Source of the DNA: DASVXQ01 sp046727955
Lineage (GTDB): Bacteria; Actinomycetota; CALGFH01
Direction: 5' to 3'
DNA: 13,705 nucleotides
Assembly: GCA_046727955.1 (NCBI GenBank)
Contig: JBKPDO010000012.1
Location: forward strand, 1 to 13,705
Position 1 is the stretch's first letter. Every line of letters starts with the position of its first letter. The position numbers were made by a program, and so were the translations under genes. Below, piece by piece: positions 6,409 through 13,567 of this stretch. The notes below the pieces were generated by a model. The model saw nothing but the letters and a program-made list of their open reading frames with translations, did no database searches and was not told the origin of the DNA.

Positions 6409-6620
6409 CCACCACGCCCCACAAGGGCCGATCCGTATATCTCCTGGTGGGCCGGGCGACCCGCGAGCGCAGGTCAGGCAGATCTTCGAGAACCTGAAGA
6501 TGGCTCTTGTCGCAGTCGGCGCGGGGTTTCGACCCAGATCGTCAAGTTTGCGATCTATCTAACTGATGTTACGGATCTGGAGGTCTTCTGGCAAGAGCGT
6601 GCCGCAGGTCCCGCTGTCGG
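6405..6620 (+). pseudogene. RidA-like (YjgF/UK114) gene remnant
   Basis: The start ATG at 6405 overlaps the hydrolase stop (ATGA) and has AAGGAGG at 6394-6400, an excellent coupled start. The first frame reads MTTTPHKGRSVYLLVG. A second frame then gives GGPGDPRAQVRQIFENLKMA and LVAVGAG, and a third gives STQIVKFAIYLTDVTDLEVF. In order these match RidA-family proteins, which hydrolyse reactive enamine/imine intermediates. About a dozen codons of the expected SGQ...G loop are missing after codon 16. The second shift, near 6526, is explained by one base lost from a run of G. Similarity ends near 6615, before the C-terminal strand with the family's conserved Arg/Glu region, so the product cannot be functional. 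The gene was evidently the second gene of the LysR-controlled hydrolase operon. Confidence 0.7.
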
Positions 6621-6845
6621 GACCAGGAATCGCGACCGGTTGGGGTGTACCGCGGCAGATCAGCAGTTGGCTGCGGAAACTGCGTCAGCGGAGGCGTGGT
6701 CGCCGGTGCCGGCGTGTAGCTTCAATCATGGCGGTTGCCCGGCAGCGGTAGTTCCTGATGAGATTCGAGGCGGTCCCGGGGCGTTGCACGTGGTGGCGCG
6801 CGATCGTGCGTAACCATGGCGCCGACCGGACACGAGGTGTGGTTC
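6621..6845. other. Leader region of the large regulator gene
   Basis: I find no gene in these 225 bases. The regulator frame is open from 6816, but the stretch before 6846 does not resemble the family. An imperfect repeat GTTGCACG (about 6782) with CGTGCGTAAC (about 6805) could be part of a promoter or operator; no convincing -10 hexamer is visible. Confidence 0.3.
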
Positions 6846-9800
6846 ATGGAGTTCGGGGTGCTTGGCCCGTTGCGGGTGGTCGACGGCGACCGCGCAGTGG
6901 CGTTGGGCGGGCCGATGCAGCGGGCGGTCCTGGCGCTGCTGGTCCTCCAACCCAACCGGGTGGTGTCTACGCGCCACCTGATGGATGGCCTGTGGGGGGA
7001 TGACCCGCCGGCGCGGGCGGTTGGGACCCTGCAGGCGTACGTGTCGAACCTGCGTCGTGCTCTGGAGCCGGCGCGGCGGCCGGGCGAGCCGGCCCGGCTG
7101 CTGGTGTGGCGGGCATCGGGCTACGTGCTTCAGGTGGCGCCGGAAGACGTCGACTGGCTGCGGTTTGAGCGGCTGCTCGGACGGGCCCGGCAGGCCCGCG
7201 CGGCCGGCGATCTGCAGGTGGCGGGCGCAATGCTCGGGGAGGCCAGGGCGTTGTGGCGGGGTCCACCGTTGGCGGATCTCACCGCGTTCGCCTTGCACGA
7301 GCGGGCCCGCCTCGACGGCCTGCGGCTGGCCGCCGTCGAGGAACACGCGGGGGTGCTGCTGGCGTTGGGGCGCCACGACGAGGTGGTTGACGATCTGGCG
7401 GCGGTCGCCGCCGAGCACCCGCTGCGGGAGCGGCTGCGTGGCCTGCAGATGCTCGCGTTGTACCGGGCGGGCCGGCAGGTGGAGGCCCTGGATGTCTACA
7501 GCGAAGTACGGCGACGCCTGGCTGAGGAGCACGGCCTTGACCCCGGTGGCGAGCTGCGGCGCCGGCAGGAGCAGGTCCTGCGGCAGGATCCCGGGCTGGA
7601 GGCGGTCCGGCCGGTCGCCCCGCGCGCTGCGCACCGCCTGCCCGGCACTTCCGGCCCGTTCGTCGGCCGGTCGGCGGAGCTGGCAGTGCTTCGCGCCCAT
7701 CTCGGCGCTGCCCAGACGGGGTCGGGCCGGGTGGTGCTCGTCGAGGGCGAGCCGGGTGTCGGCAAGACCCGGCTGGCGGAGAAGGTTGCCGCCGAGGCCG
7801 CCGCGCGGGGGTTTCTGGCGGCGTGGGGAAGCTGTGCCGAAGGCGGGGGCGCGCCTGTGTTGTGGCCGTGGGCGCAGGTGCTGCGCGCACTGGGGGACGA
7901 CCGCGATATTGCAGGCCTGGTGCCGCGGCATGCACTGCTCGACCCGCAGGTCGCCCGCGGGCAGCTCAACCGGGGCCTTACCGACATACTGCGGGAACGG
8001 GGTCAGGCACGGCCCCTCCTGCTGGTCCTGGACGACCTGCACTGGGCCGACGTGGCGTCCCTGGCACTGCTGGAGTTCTTCGCCGCGCACCTCGCCGACG
8101 TGTGCATCCTCGTGCTGGGCACCTACCGGGAGGTCGACCTCCCGCGGGCACCACGCCTGACCGGCACCCTCGGCATCCTCGCCCGCCTGCCCGGGGCCGA
8201 TCGGGTGGCGCTGCAGGGCCTGGACCTCGACGAGGTCACCAGCCTCATGCGGGCGCACACCGGCGCCGAGCCCACCCCCGACACGGCTGCGGCGATGCAC
8301 CGCCGTACCGAGGGTAATCCGTTCTTCGTCAGCGAGCTGCTGCGTCTGGACGATCCCCCGGCGCTGACGCACGGGCCGGTACCGGCCGGGATCCGCGACG
8401 TGGTCCGCCGCCGCGTCGCCCGCCTGCCGCACCCGGCCCGCACGCTGCTCGACACCGCAGCGCTCGCCGGTCGTGACGTCGACCTTCGCCTGGTGGGCGG
8501 GTTGTGCGGGCTCGAGGGTGACGCGGGTCTGGAGGCCGCGGCGACGGCCGTCGCGGAGGGCCTGCTGACCGAGGTCCCGGGCAGGATCGGCGGGTACCGG
8601 TTCACCCACGCGCTGGTCCAGGAGACGTTGGTCGCCGACCTGTCGCGGGTCCATCGGGCGCGGCTCCACGAGCGCATCGCGCTGGCGCTGCTGGACGCGT
8701 ACGGCGAGGACGACGAGCACGCCGCGGAGGTCGCCGAGCACCTCTGGGCAGCGCTGCCAGCCGGCGACACCGAGCGGGCCCTGCGAGCACAGGCACGTGC
8801 CGCCGACGTGGCGTGGACCGGCTTGGCCTACGAGCGGGCGGAGGCGCAGTTGGGGCGGGCGTCCACCCTGCTGCGGTCCCTGCCGCCCGCGGCGGCGCCA
8901 CCCGACGTCGATCTCGAGGTCCACATCCGGCTCGGCTCGCTGCGCAGCGCCCGGCGCGGCTACACGCGGGAGGTACGCCAGGCGTTCGACCGCGCCCGCA
9001 TGCTGGCGGAGCGCCTGGACCGGCGCGGCGACCTACTCGCCGCGCTGCGGGGACTGGGCGCGACCGCGGTGGTCCGGGGAGATCTGGCCGCCGCCCGCGA
9101 GCTCACCGACGCGGCGCTGGCGGAGGCCCGCCACGTGCCCGGCCGGTCCGCCATGGCGACCGGCCACCAGGGAGTCGGCATCGTCGCCTTCTACCGGGGA
9201 CAGCTGCCGACGGCCCGGCGGCATTTCCAGGCCGCCCTGGCCGCATGGCGCGACACCGCTACGGTCCCGGACGCCGTGCTGCACGGTCCGCCACCCAGCG
9301 CCCGGCCCGATGTGATGGCGCCCTCCTATGACGCGCTCGCCGCTTGTCTGATGGGGGACCTGGCCGGTGCGCGGCGGCAGATCGCCCGTGCCCTGCTCGC
9401 CGCCAAGGCGGCCGGAGAGCCCTACCCGGTGGCGTTCGTGCACAGCTTCCACGCGCGACTGGCCGCCATCGCACGGGACTTGGAGGTCGCGGCGACGGCC
9501 GCGATCCAGGCGATCCGCCTCGCCGACGAGCGCGGCTTCCCGCTGCTGGCCAAGCACGCGGCGATCCCTCTTGGCTGGGCGCAGGCTGGGCGGGGAGAAC
9601 CGGAAACCGGCCTGGCCACCATCCAGCGTGGACTGGCCGCGCTGCACGACTCGGGGCAGCGGATCCTGACCCCGCTCCACCGCGGACTGCAGGCCGAGGT
9701 GATCCTGGGGCTCGGCGATCCCGTCGGCGCGCTCGCGGTGCTTGACGACGCTCTGGCCGAGTCGGCCACTCGCGGTGGGGGCTTCGAGACGCCCGGGCTC

Positions 9801-10025
9801 CACCACCTGCGCGGGCTGGTGCTGGCTGCCCTGGGCCGTGACGACCAGGCGCGGGCCGCGCGCGAGGCCGCCGCCACGGTCGCACGCGAGCAGGGCGCGC
9901 GCACTCCCGACTATCGCCTCGTCGCTGCGGGCATGGGCGGGAGCCGGCTCCTAGCGGTCCGCCGACGGGGGGTCCTAGCGGTTGCCTGGCCGTCTCCTAG
10001 CGCCTGGGGGAACTGTCTGAGGTGA
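6846..10025 (+). CDS. Large SARP/AfsR-like regulator: winged helix, BTAD, AAA ATPase, TPR
   Basis: The protein (1059 residues from ATG 6846) is a multidomain activator of the AfsR/SARP type, common in actinomycetes, where such proteins switch on secondary metabolism or stress genes in response to ATP binding and unknown ligands. An OmpR-like winged helix opens it (about 1-100, with FGVLGPLRV and LMDGLWGDDPP). A bacterial transcriptional activation domain follows (about 105-250, with LRERLRGLQMLALYRAGRQVEAL). Then comes an AAA/STAND ATPase with Walker A GEPGVGKT at 301-308, Walker B LLLVLDDLHWAD around Asp396-397, and EGNPFFVSELL near 490. The remainder to about 1040 is alpha-helical TPR-like repeat. 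ATG 6846 has GAGG about 8 bases upstream and gives the standard MEFGVLGPL opening; ATG 6816 has no site. The last 25 residues are Arg-rich and built on a repeated DNA word (see findings). Its stop is 21 bases before the SDR gene, so the two are probably cotranscribed. Confidence 0.93.
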   Translation: MEFGVLGPLRVVDGDRAVALGGPMQRAVLALLVLQPNRVVSTRHLMDGLWGDDPPARAVGTLQAYVSNLRRALEPARRPGEPARLLVWRASGYVLQVAPEDVDWLRFERLLGRARQARAAGDLQVAGAMLGEARALWRGPPLADLTAFALHERARLDGLRLAAVEEHAGVLLALGRHDEVVDDLAAVAAEHPLRERLRGLQMLALYRAGRQVEALDVYSEVRRRLAEEHGLDPGGELRRRQEQVLRQDPGLEAVRPVAPRAAHRLPGTSGPFVGRSAELAVLRAHLGAAQTGSGRVVLVEGEPGVGKTRLAEKVAAEAAARGFLAAWGSCAEGGGAPVLWPWAQVLRALGDDRDIAGLVPRHALLDPQVARGQLNRGLTDILRERGQARPLLLVLDDLHWADVASLALLEFFAAHLADVCILVLGTYREVDLPRAPRLTGTLGILARLPGADRVALQGLDLDEVTSLMRAHTGAEPTPDTAAAMHRRTEGNPFFVSELLRLDDPPALTHGPVPAGIRDVVRRRVARLPHPARTLLDTAALAGRDVDLRLVGGLCGLEGDAGLEAAATAVAEGLLTEVPGRIGGYRFTHALVQETLVADLSRVHRARLHERIALALLDAYGEDDEHAAEVAEHLWAALPAGDTERALRAQARAADVAWTGLAYERAEAQLGRASTLLRSLPPAAAPPDVDLEVHIRLGSLRSARRGYTREVRQAFDRARMLAERLDRRGDLLAALRGLGATAVVRGDLAAARELTDAALAEARHVPGRSAMATGHQGVGIVAFYRGQLPTARRHFQAALAAWRDTATVPDAVLHGPPPSARPDVMAPSYDALAACLMGDLAGARRQIARALLAAKAAGEPYPVAFVHSFHARLAAIARDLEVAATAAIQAIRLADERGFPLLAKHAAIPLGWAQAGRGEPETGLATIQRGLAALHDSGQRILTPLHRGLQAEVILGLGDPVGALAVLDDALAESATRGGGFETPGLHHLRGLVLAALGRDDQARAAREAAATVAREQGARTPDYRLVAAGMGGSRLLAVRRRGVLAVAWPSPSAWGNCLR
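9949..10002 (+). repeat. Three spaced copies of TCCTAGCG at the 3' end of the regulator gene
   Basis: TCCTAGCG begins at 9949, 9973 and 9995, giving periods of 24 and 22 bases. The first two copies extend to TCCTAGCGGT. They lie in the final codons of the regulator, where the protein sequence becomes atypical. Each copy carries TAG out of frame, so a frame slip upstream would terminate here. The three copies look like a short degenerate tandem array of unknown role. Confidence 0.5.
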
Positions 10026-10046
10026 TCGTCGGCGAAAGGAGGAGCC

Positions 10047-10865
10047 ATGCAGCGTGCGCTTGTGACCGGCGCGTCGCGGGGTATCGGACGAGCCCTCGTG
10101 TCGGAACTGGCCGGCCGAGGGGTCGAGGTGGTCGCCACCGCCCGGCGGGTGGACGACCTCGCTGATCTGCCAGCCGCCGCTCGGCTGCCGCTGGACGTCA
10201 CCTCGGACGCGTCGGTGGCGGCGGCCGCGACGGCGGCCGGCCGTGTCGACCTGTTGGTCAATAACGCTGCCGTCAGCGTCGCCGCGCCCGTCGAGGACAC
10301 CCCGGCCGAGGTGGCGCTGGCGATGTTCGACACCAACGTCGTTGGGCCACTGCGGTTGATCTCGGCGTTCCTGCCGAGCATGCGGGAGCGTGGCGGCGGA
10401 ACCGTGGTGAACGTGTCCTCGGTGGCCGGGCAGGCGGTGTTCCCCCTCAACGGCGTGCACGCGGCGAGCAAACACGCCTTGGAGGCGCTCAGCGAGGCAT
10501 TGGCCATGGAGGCCGGCCCGTTGGGTATCCGCGTCCTGGTCGTCCAGCTCGGCGGGGTTGCCACCGGGATGTACCAGCGGCAGGAGCGCTACTTCTCGTC
10601 GGCGTACGCGCATCTTGATCGCGCCCAGCAGGAGGCGTTCGAGGAGGTGCGGGCGCATGGGGCGTCCGCAGAGCAGGTGGCGGGCGCCATCGCCGACGCG
10701 ATCGCCGCCACCGATGGCCGGCTGCGGGTGCCGATCGGGCAGGACGCGGCGTGGATGCTCGCCGAACGCGCGCGGCTCGACGACGCCGCCTGGGTCGCGC
10801 GGGTCCGCGAGTTCACCCAGCCGACCAAGACCGGAGATTCCGGTCGTGACCACAGCAGACAATGA
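10047..10865 (+). CDS. Short-chain dehydrogenase/reductase with Tyr-to-His change at the active site
   Basis: This 272-residue protein is a classical SDR with a Rossmann fold binding NAD(P)H. The cofactor motif TGASRGIG lies at residues 7-14, DVT at 50-52 (adenine contact), NNAA at 72-75, and the structural Asn97. The catalytic Ser is in VNVSS at 121-125. The active-site motif normally reads YxxxK but is HAASK here: His138 (codon 10458-10460) and Lys142. The change needs only one base (TAC to CAC). After the core, TGMYQRQ and the C-terminal helix resemble 3-oxoacyl-ACP reductase-like and NADP retinol-dehydrogenase-like SDRs; the substrate is unknown. AAAGGAGGA lies 6 bases upstream of ATG 10047, the strongest site in the window. 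The gene sits 21 bases after the regulator and overlaps the next small ORF by 20 bases, so it is part of one operon. Confidence 0.9.
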   Translation: MQRALVTGASRGIGRALVSELAGRGVEVVATARRVDDLADLPAAARLPLDVTSDASVAAAATAAGRVDLLVNNAAVSVAAPVEDTPAEVALAMFDTNVVGPLRLISAFLPSMRERGGGTVVNVSSVAGQAVFPLNGVHAASKHALEALSEALAMEAGPLGIRVLVVQLGGVATGMYQRQERYFSSAYAHLDRAQQEAFEEVRAHGASAEQVAGAIADAIAATDGRLRVPIGQDAAWMLAERARLDDAAWVARVREFTQPTKTGDSGRDHSRQ

Positions 10866-11016
10866 GCGTGAAGTCCTCGAGCTGGCGGACCGCAACCTCA
10901 GCATCCGACCCCAACCTTGGAGTGACCCGTCGACTCCGAGACCGTCGCAGGCGAGCCGCTGTGAGCCGCTGGAGGCGGCGCTCAAGGTGCTGGAGTCGGA
11001 GAGAAGGGAGGCCTGA
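10846..11016 (+). CDS. Small hypothetical protein (56 residues) between SDR and hemerythrin genes
   Basis: A GTG at 10846, inside the end of the SDR gene, opens a 56-codon frame in another register. It ends at TGA 11014-11016, which overlaps the ATG of the hemerythrin gene (TGATG). GGAG lies about 10 bases upstream of the GTG. The product begins VTTADNEREVLELADRNLSI, has a Pro/Ser-rich middle, and ends in a charged helix EPLEAALKVLESERREA. Overlaps at both ends are typical of translational coupling and argue for a real gene filling what would otherwise be a 150-base gap. No family is recognised. An overlapping frame from ATG 10862 runs on to 11188 through the hemerythrin gene and is less likely. 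It could also be a decayed fragment. Confidence 0.5.
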   Translation: MTTADNEREVLELADRNLSIRPQPWSDPSTPRPSQASRCEPLEAALKVLESERREA

Positions 11017-11756
11017 TGGCCACAGCAGCTCGACGCAGGCGCCCACCGTGGGTGCTCCTCCTGGTTGGGGTCGGGGTGGTGCTTGCCGCCCGGCGGGTCC
11101 GGCAACGCCAGCAACAGGAAGCCCGCAACGCCGACCGGTCGGCCGACCTGGGCTTCATGCGTGCCATCCACGCCGGCTTCCGCCGTGACGCCGCCCGCCT
11201 GCAAGCCCTCGCCCCGCGGCTCGAACCGCCAGGCGGTGTGCCAACGGCAGCGGAGGCGCCGAAGGGCTGGGCCACATTCCGCCAGACCCTGCACGTCCAC
11301 CACGCGGCCGAAGACGACGACCTGTGGCCGGTGCTGCGCAGCTACCTCACCGATGCCGAGGACCTCCACCAGGTGGACCTGATGGTCCAGGAGCACCGCG
11401 GCCTGACGGCGGCGATCGACGCGGTCGATGCCGCCCTGGCCAGCGGCGTCGGCGTCACGACGGCCGCCCGGGAGCTGGGGGAGGTCCTTGGTCGCCATCT
11501 CGACCATGAGGAGCAGCACGTCTTCCCGCTGCTGGAGCGGCACCTGTCCCAGGGTGAGTGGCGGCGGTTCCTGCGCACCGAACGGCGGCGGCGTTCGCCC
11601 AGGGAGCGGCCCGAGTTCCTGACCTGGGTGCTGGATGGGGCCAGCGACGAGGACGCCGCCGCGGTCTGGGCCGAGCTGCCGCGGCCGGCACACCTGGTGT
11701 ACCGCCGGATCCTACGGCCCCGATACCTCGCCCAGCGGCCCTGGCAGCCCGCCTGA
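11016..11756 (+). CDS. Membrane-anchored hemerythrin-domain protein
   Basis: The 246-residue protein starts at ATG 11016, overlapping the preceding stop (TGATG), with GGGAGG 6 bases upstream. A basic N-terminus and one hydrophobic segment (about residues 12-24) suggest a membrane anchor or an uncleaved signal; the charge pattern places the rest on the cytoplasmic or outer face ambiguously. Residues 45-175 form a hemerythrin-like four-helix bundle with ligand-type residues His52, the cluster HVHHAAEDDDLWP (His95/His96 and Glu99), His127 in QEHRGL, and HLDHEEQHVFP (His161-His168). Such proteins bind a di-iron or similar site and are linked to oxygen, NO or iron handling. The tail (TWVLDGA, then YRRILRPRY) is common in actinobacterial members. 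It is the last gene of the regulator-SDR operon and is followed by a hairpin. A second, frameshifted hemerythrin gene lies at 2857-3410. Confidence 0.88.
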   Translation: MATAARRRRPPWVLLLVGVGVVLAARRVRQRQQQEARNADRSADLGFMRAIHAGFRRDAARLQALAPRLEPPGGVPTAAEAPKGWATFRQTLHVHHAAEDDDLWPVLRSYLTDAEDLHQVDLMVQEHRGLTAAIDAVDAALASGVGVTTAARELGEVLGRHLDHEEQHVFPLLERHLSQGEWRRFLRTERRRRSPRERPEFLTWVLDGASDEDAAAVWAELPRPAHLVYRRILRPRYLAQRPWQPA

Positions 11757-11763
11757 CGCCGCA

Positions 11764-11785
11764 GGCCGGGCCGCCACACCCGGCC
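11764..11785 (+). terminator. Hairpin after the hemerythrin gene
   Basis: GGCCGGG (11764-11770) and CCCGGCC (11779-11785) form an all-GC 7-bp stem with an 8-base loop, starting 7 bases after the stop codon. No U-tract follows. Its position at the end of the operon makes a terminator likely. Confidence 0.6.
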
Positions 11786-12036
11786 GCGACCACGGCGAGC
11801 CGGCAGCAGCATTGGCAGCATTGGAGGGACCGGGGCCGACCTGGGATCGGCCAGTGGCGGTCAAGCGTCACGACGACCCGACCAACCTGTTCCAGCTCGA
11901 CCAAAACATCCCACCGGCGACCAAGGGGCCCGGCAGTGACGGTGGGCCGCCAGCCGATCGGTAACGTCCCGGCGGCCGTGCCCCGGCGTCGGCGAAATAG
12001 TTGGAGTGGTCGCTCGTGCGAGCAAGGAGGAATGTG
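11786..12036 (+). other. Intergenic stretch with a possible 36-codon ORF
   Basis: This 251-base gap precedes the epoxide-hydrolase-like gene. GCAGCATTGG occurs twice in tandem near 11807. GTG 11854 opens a 36-codon frame ending at TAA 11962-11964, with GC-rich third positions and the readable string DDPTNLFQLDQNIPPATKG. There is no ribosome binding site, and I recognise no family. It may be a small protein, a gene remnant, or untranslated leader. Confidence 0.25.
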
Positions 12037-12890
12037 GTGGACCTGACCAGCCACACGCTGACCGTGCCGCGAGGACCGTATGGGCTGTATGCCGAGCTGA
12101 CACCCGGGACGGGCGTGCCGCTGGTGCTGATGCACGGCTTCCCCGACAGCACCCACCTCTACGATTGCCTGCTCCGCACCTGGCCGGGCGCCGGCCGGTG
12201 GTGCGCTTCGACTTCCTCGGCTGGGGCCGCTCGGACAAGCCGCAGGGCTATCCGTACACGGCCACCAACCAGGTGGGCGACCTGGCCGCCGTCGTCGCCG
12301 CCGTCGGCGAGCACCTCGACACCGGCCAGCTGACGCTGGTGGCGCACGACGCGTCGGGCCCGCCGGCGATCGACTGGGCGTTGGCCAACCCCGGGCGGGT
12401 CGCCACGCTGGTGCTGCTCAACACCTACTACCACTGGACCCCGAGCCTGCGCCGCCCGCCGGCCATCGCCTTGTACTCCACGCCGGTGGTCCGCACCGTC
12501 GCCCGCGCGCTGGTTGGCTGGCGACCCGACCTGGACCGGCGTCTGTACGCCTGGCAGGTCGGCCACTTCATCCACGACGCCGAGGTGCGCGGGCCGCTGG
12601 TCGCGCAGCTGTACGAGCAGTTCCTGCCCGCCCGGCCGGCGTTCTGGCGACTCAACGATGACCTGCTCGGCACGGTGCTGAGCCGCCGGCGGCGCATCCC
12701 TGAGCTGCGCCGCTTCGACCGACCGGTCCGCGTGATCTTCGGGGCGCGCGACCGGGACCTCAATCCTCGGGTCGCCAGGCAGTTCGCCGCCTTGTTCCCC
12801 AACAGCCAGCTGCACCTGCTCGACGGGGCAGGGCATTTCGTCCAAGTCGACCAGCCGCAGCAGGTCGCCACCCTCATCCTGGGCGAGTAG
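12037..12890 (+). pseudogene. Epoxide-hydrolase/haloalkane-dehalogenase-like alpha/beta hydrolase, frameshifted
   Basis: The N-terminal frame starts at GTG 12037, with AGGAGG 6 bases upstream, and reads to the oxyanion motif LMHGFPDSTHLYD (around residues 31-43). The rest is in another frame: HLAGRRPVVRFDFLGWGRSD, LTLVAHDASGPPAIDWA, VRVIFGARDRD and GAGHFVQVDQP, ending at the TAG 12888-12890. Joined with one added base near 12172 (CTG CT- CCG CAC), it makes a normal 284-residue enzyme. The apparent triad is Asp105 (nucleophile, in HDASG), the Asp in ARDRD, and the His in GAGHF. An Asp nucleophile points to epoxide hydrolases, haloalkane dehalogenases or fluoroacetate-dehalogenase-like enzymes rather than esterases. 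The two usual glycines after HDx are Ser-Gly here. As no slippery site is visible, it is a young pseudogene or a sequence error. The hairpin at 12959-12982 follows it. Confidence 0.82.
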
Positions 12891-12958
12891 AGGGTCGCCC
12901 GCTTCTTTACCTTTGGCCGAGATGCACAGATTTGAATGGCTGGTTGCCTCGCCAAGAT

Positions 12959-12982
12959 CGGTCCGCATCCGCCGGCGGACCG
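12959..12982 (+). terminator. Hairpin after the epoxide-hydrolase-like gene
   Basis: CGGTCCGC (12959-12966) and GCGGACCG (12975-12982) form a perfect 8-bp stem with an 8-base loop, about 70 bases past the hydrolase stop and about 70 bases before the next gene. No U-tract follows. It may be a terminator or an operator for the secreted-protein gene. Confidence 0.5.
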
Positions 12983-13046
12983 GCTGCGCGTCACGGCGAG
13001 GTATGACCCGACCCTTTCTTCCGCATCGTCCAGTGAGGAGGCGAAC

Positions 13047-13058
13047 GTGAAAATATGA
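13047..13058 (+). promoter_or_regulatory. Three-codon minimal ORF overlapping the start of the secreted-protein gene
   Basis: GTG AAA ATA TGA lies 5 bases after GAGGAGG, and its TGA overlaps ATG 13055 (ATGA). This could be a start-stop coupling device that delivers ribosomes to the ATG. Alternatively, one base missing from the A run would have put the GTG in frame, extending the signal peptide to V-K-N-M-R-R-W. Both readings fit; neither can be decided from one sequence. Confidence 0.35.
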
Positions 13059-13459
13059 GGCGATGGGTGACGACGGCCGCCATGGTGCTCGGGGTGCTCG
13101 GCGTCTCCATAGCGCCGGCCCGTGCCGACCCGACCAACGCACCCAACGTCCAACCGTTCCCCATCACCTGTGACCATACGACCTACACGGTGGTCGTCGT
13201 GCCCAGGCAGGGTCAGTGGACCCCGGCGTTGGTCACCACCAGCAACGCGGTGCTGGTCCCGTTCAGCTTGGAGCTGACCATTACCAGCCTCACCACCGGT
13301 GAGAGTTCCACCTTCTCGGTCAGCAAGCAGGCGGCCGCGCGGACCGCGACCACGACCTGCCGCTTCGAGCAGACCTTCACCAACCCCCAGACGGGGGAGA
13401 CGCACCGGGTCGTCGGGGTCCTGGAGGTGCCGCGCCAACCCTCGGCGAGTTCCGGCTGA
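13055..13459 (+). CDS. Small secreted protein with signal peptide and two cysteines
   Basis: The 134-residue protein opens with a clear Sec signal peptide: basic MRRW, a hydrophobic core (about residues 8-20), and the cleavage motif ARA|DP after residue 24. The mature part, about 110 residues, is rich in Thr, Val and Ser in alternating patterns, which suggests an all-beta fold. It has exactly two cysteines, Cys39 and Cys102, probably forming one disulfide outside the cell. I recognise no family and assign no function. GAGGAGG (13035-13041) is 13 bases from ATG 13055, too far for a usual site. It is ideally placed for a GTG at 13047 that reads only VKI before a TGA overlapping this ATG. The gene is intact and faces the possible minus-strand gene at the right edge. 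Confidence 0.78.
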   Translation: MRRWVTTAAMVLGVLGVSIAPARADPTNAPNVQPFPITCDHTTYTVVVVPRQGQWTPALVTTSNAVLVPFSLELTITSLTTGESSTFSVSKQAAARTATTTCRFEQTFTNPQTGETHRVVGVLEVPRQPSASSG

Positions 13460-13472
13460 TGCAGCTGGCCTG

Positions 13473-13484
13473 CCGAGGCCTCGG
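13473..13484. repeat. 12-bp palindrome downstream of the secreted-protein gene
   Basis: CCGAGGCCTCGG is a perfect palindrome 13 bases after the stop codon. With no loop it is a poor terminator. The 83 bases between it and the end of the edge gene show nothing else. Confidence 0.3.
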
Positions 13485-13567
13485 ACGTCCCTATCCGCCG
13501 GCAGTCGCACCGCCCGCCTGTCCCGCCTCCACGTCCCATCCCCCTGACCACGCCATAGGCCAGCTAG

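Noticed and set aside
6726..8924. Minus-strand open frame of 732 codons opposite the large regulator
   Set aside because: Antisense shadow. The plus-strand frame has clear winged-helix, BTAD and Walker motifs, whereas this one has none.
9975..11693. Minus-strand open frame of 572 codons opposite the SDR and hemerythrin genes
   Set aside because: It spans several real plus-strand genes, has no ribosome binding site and gives compositionally biased sequence.
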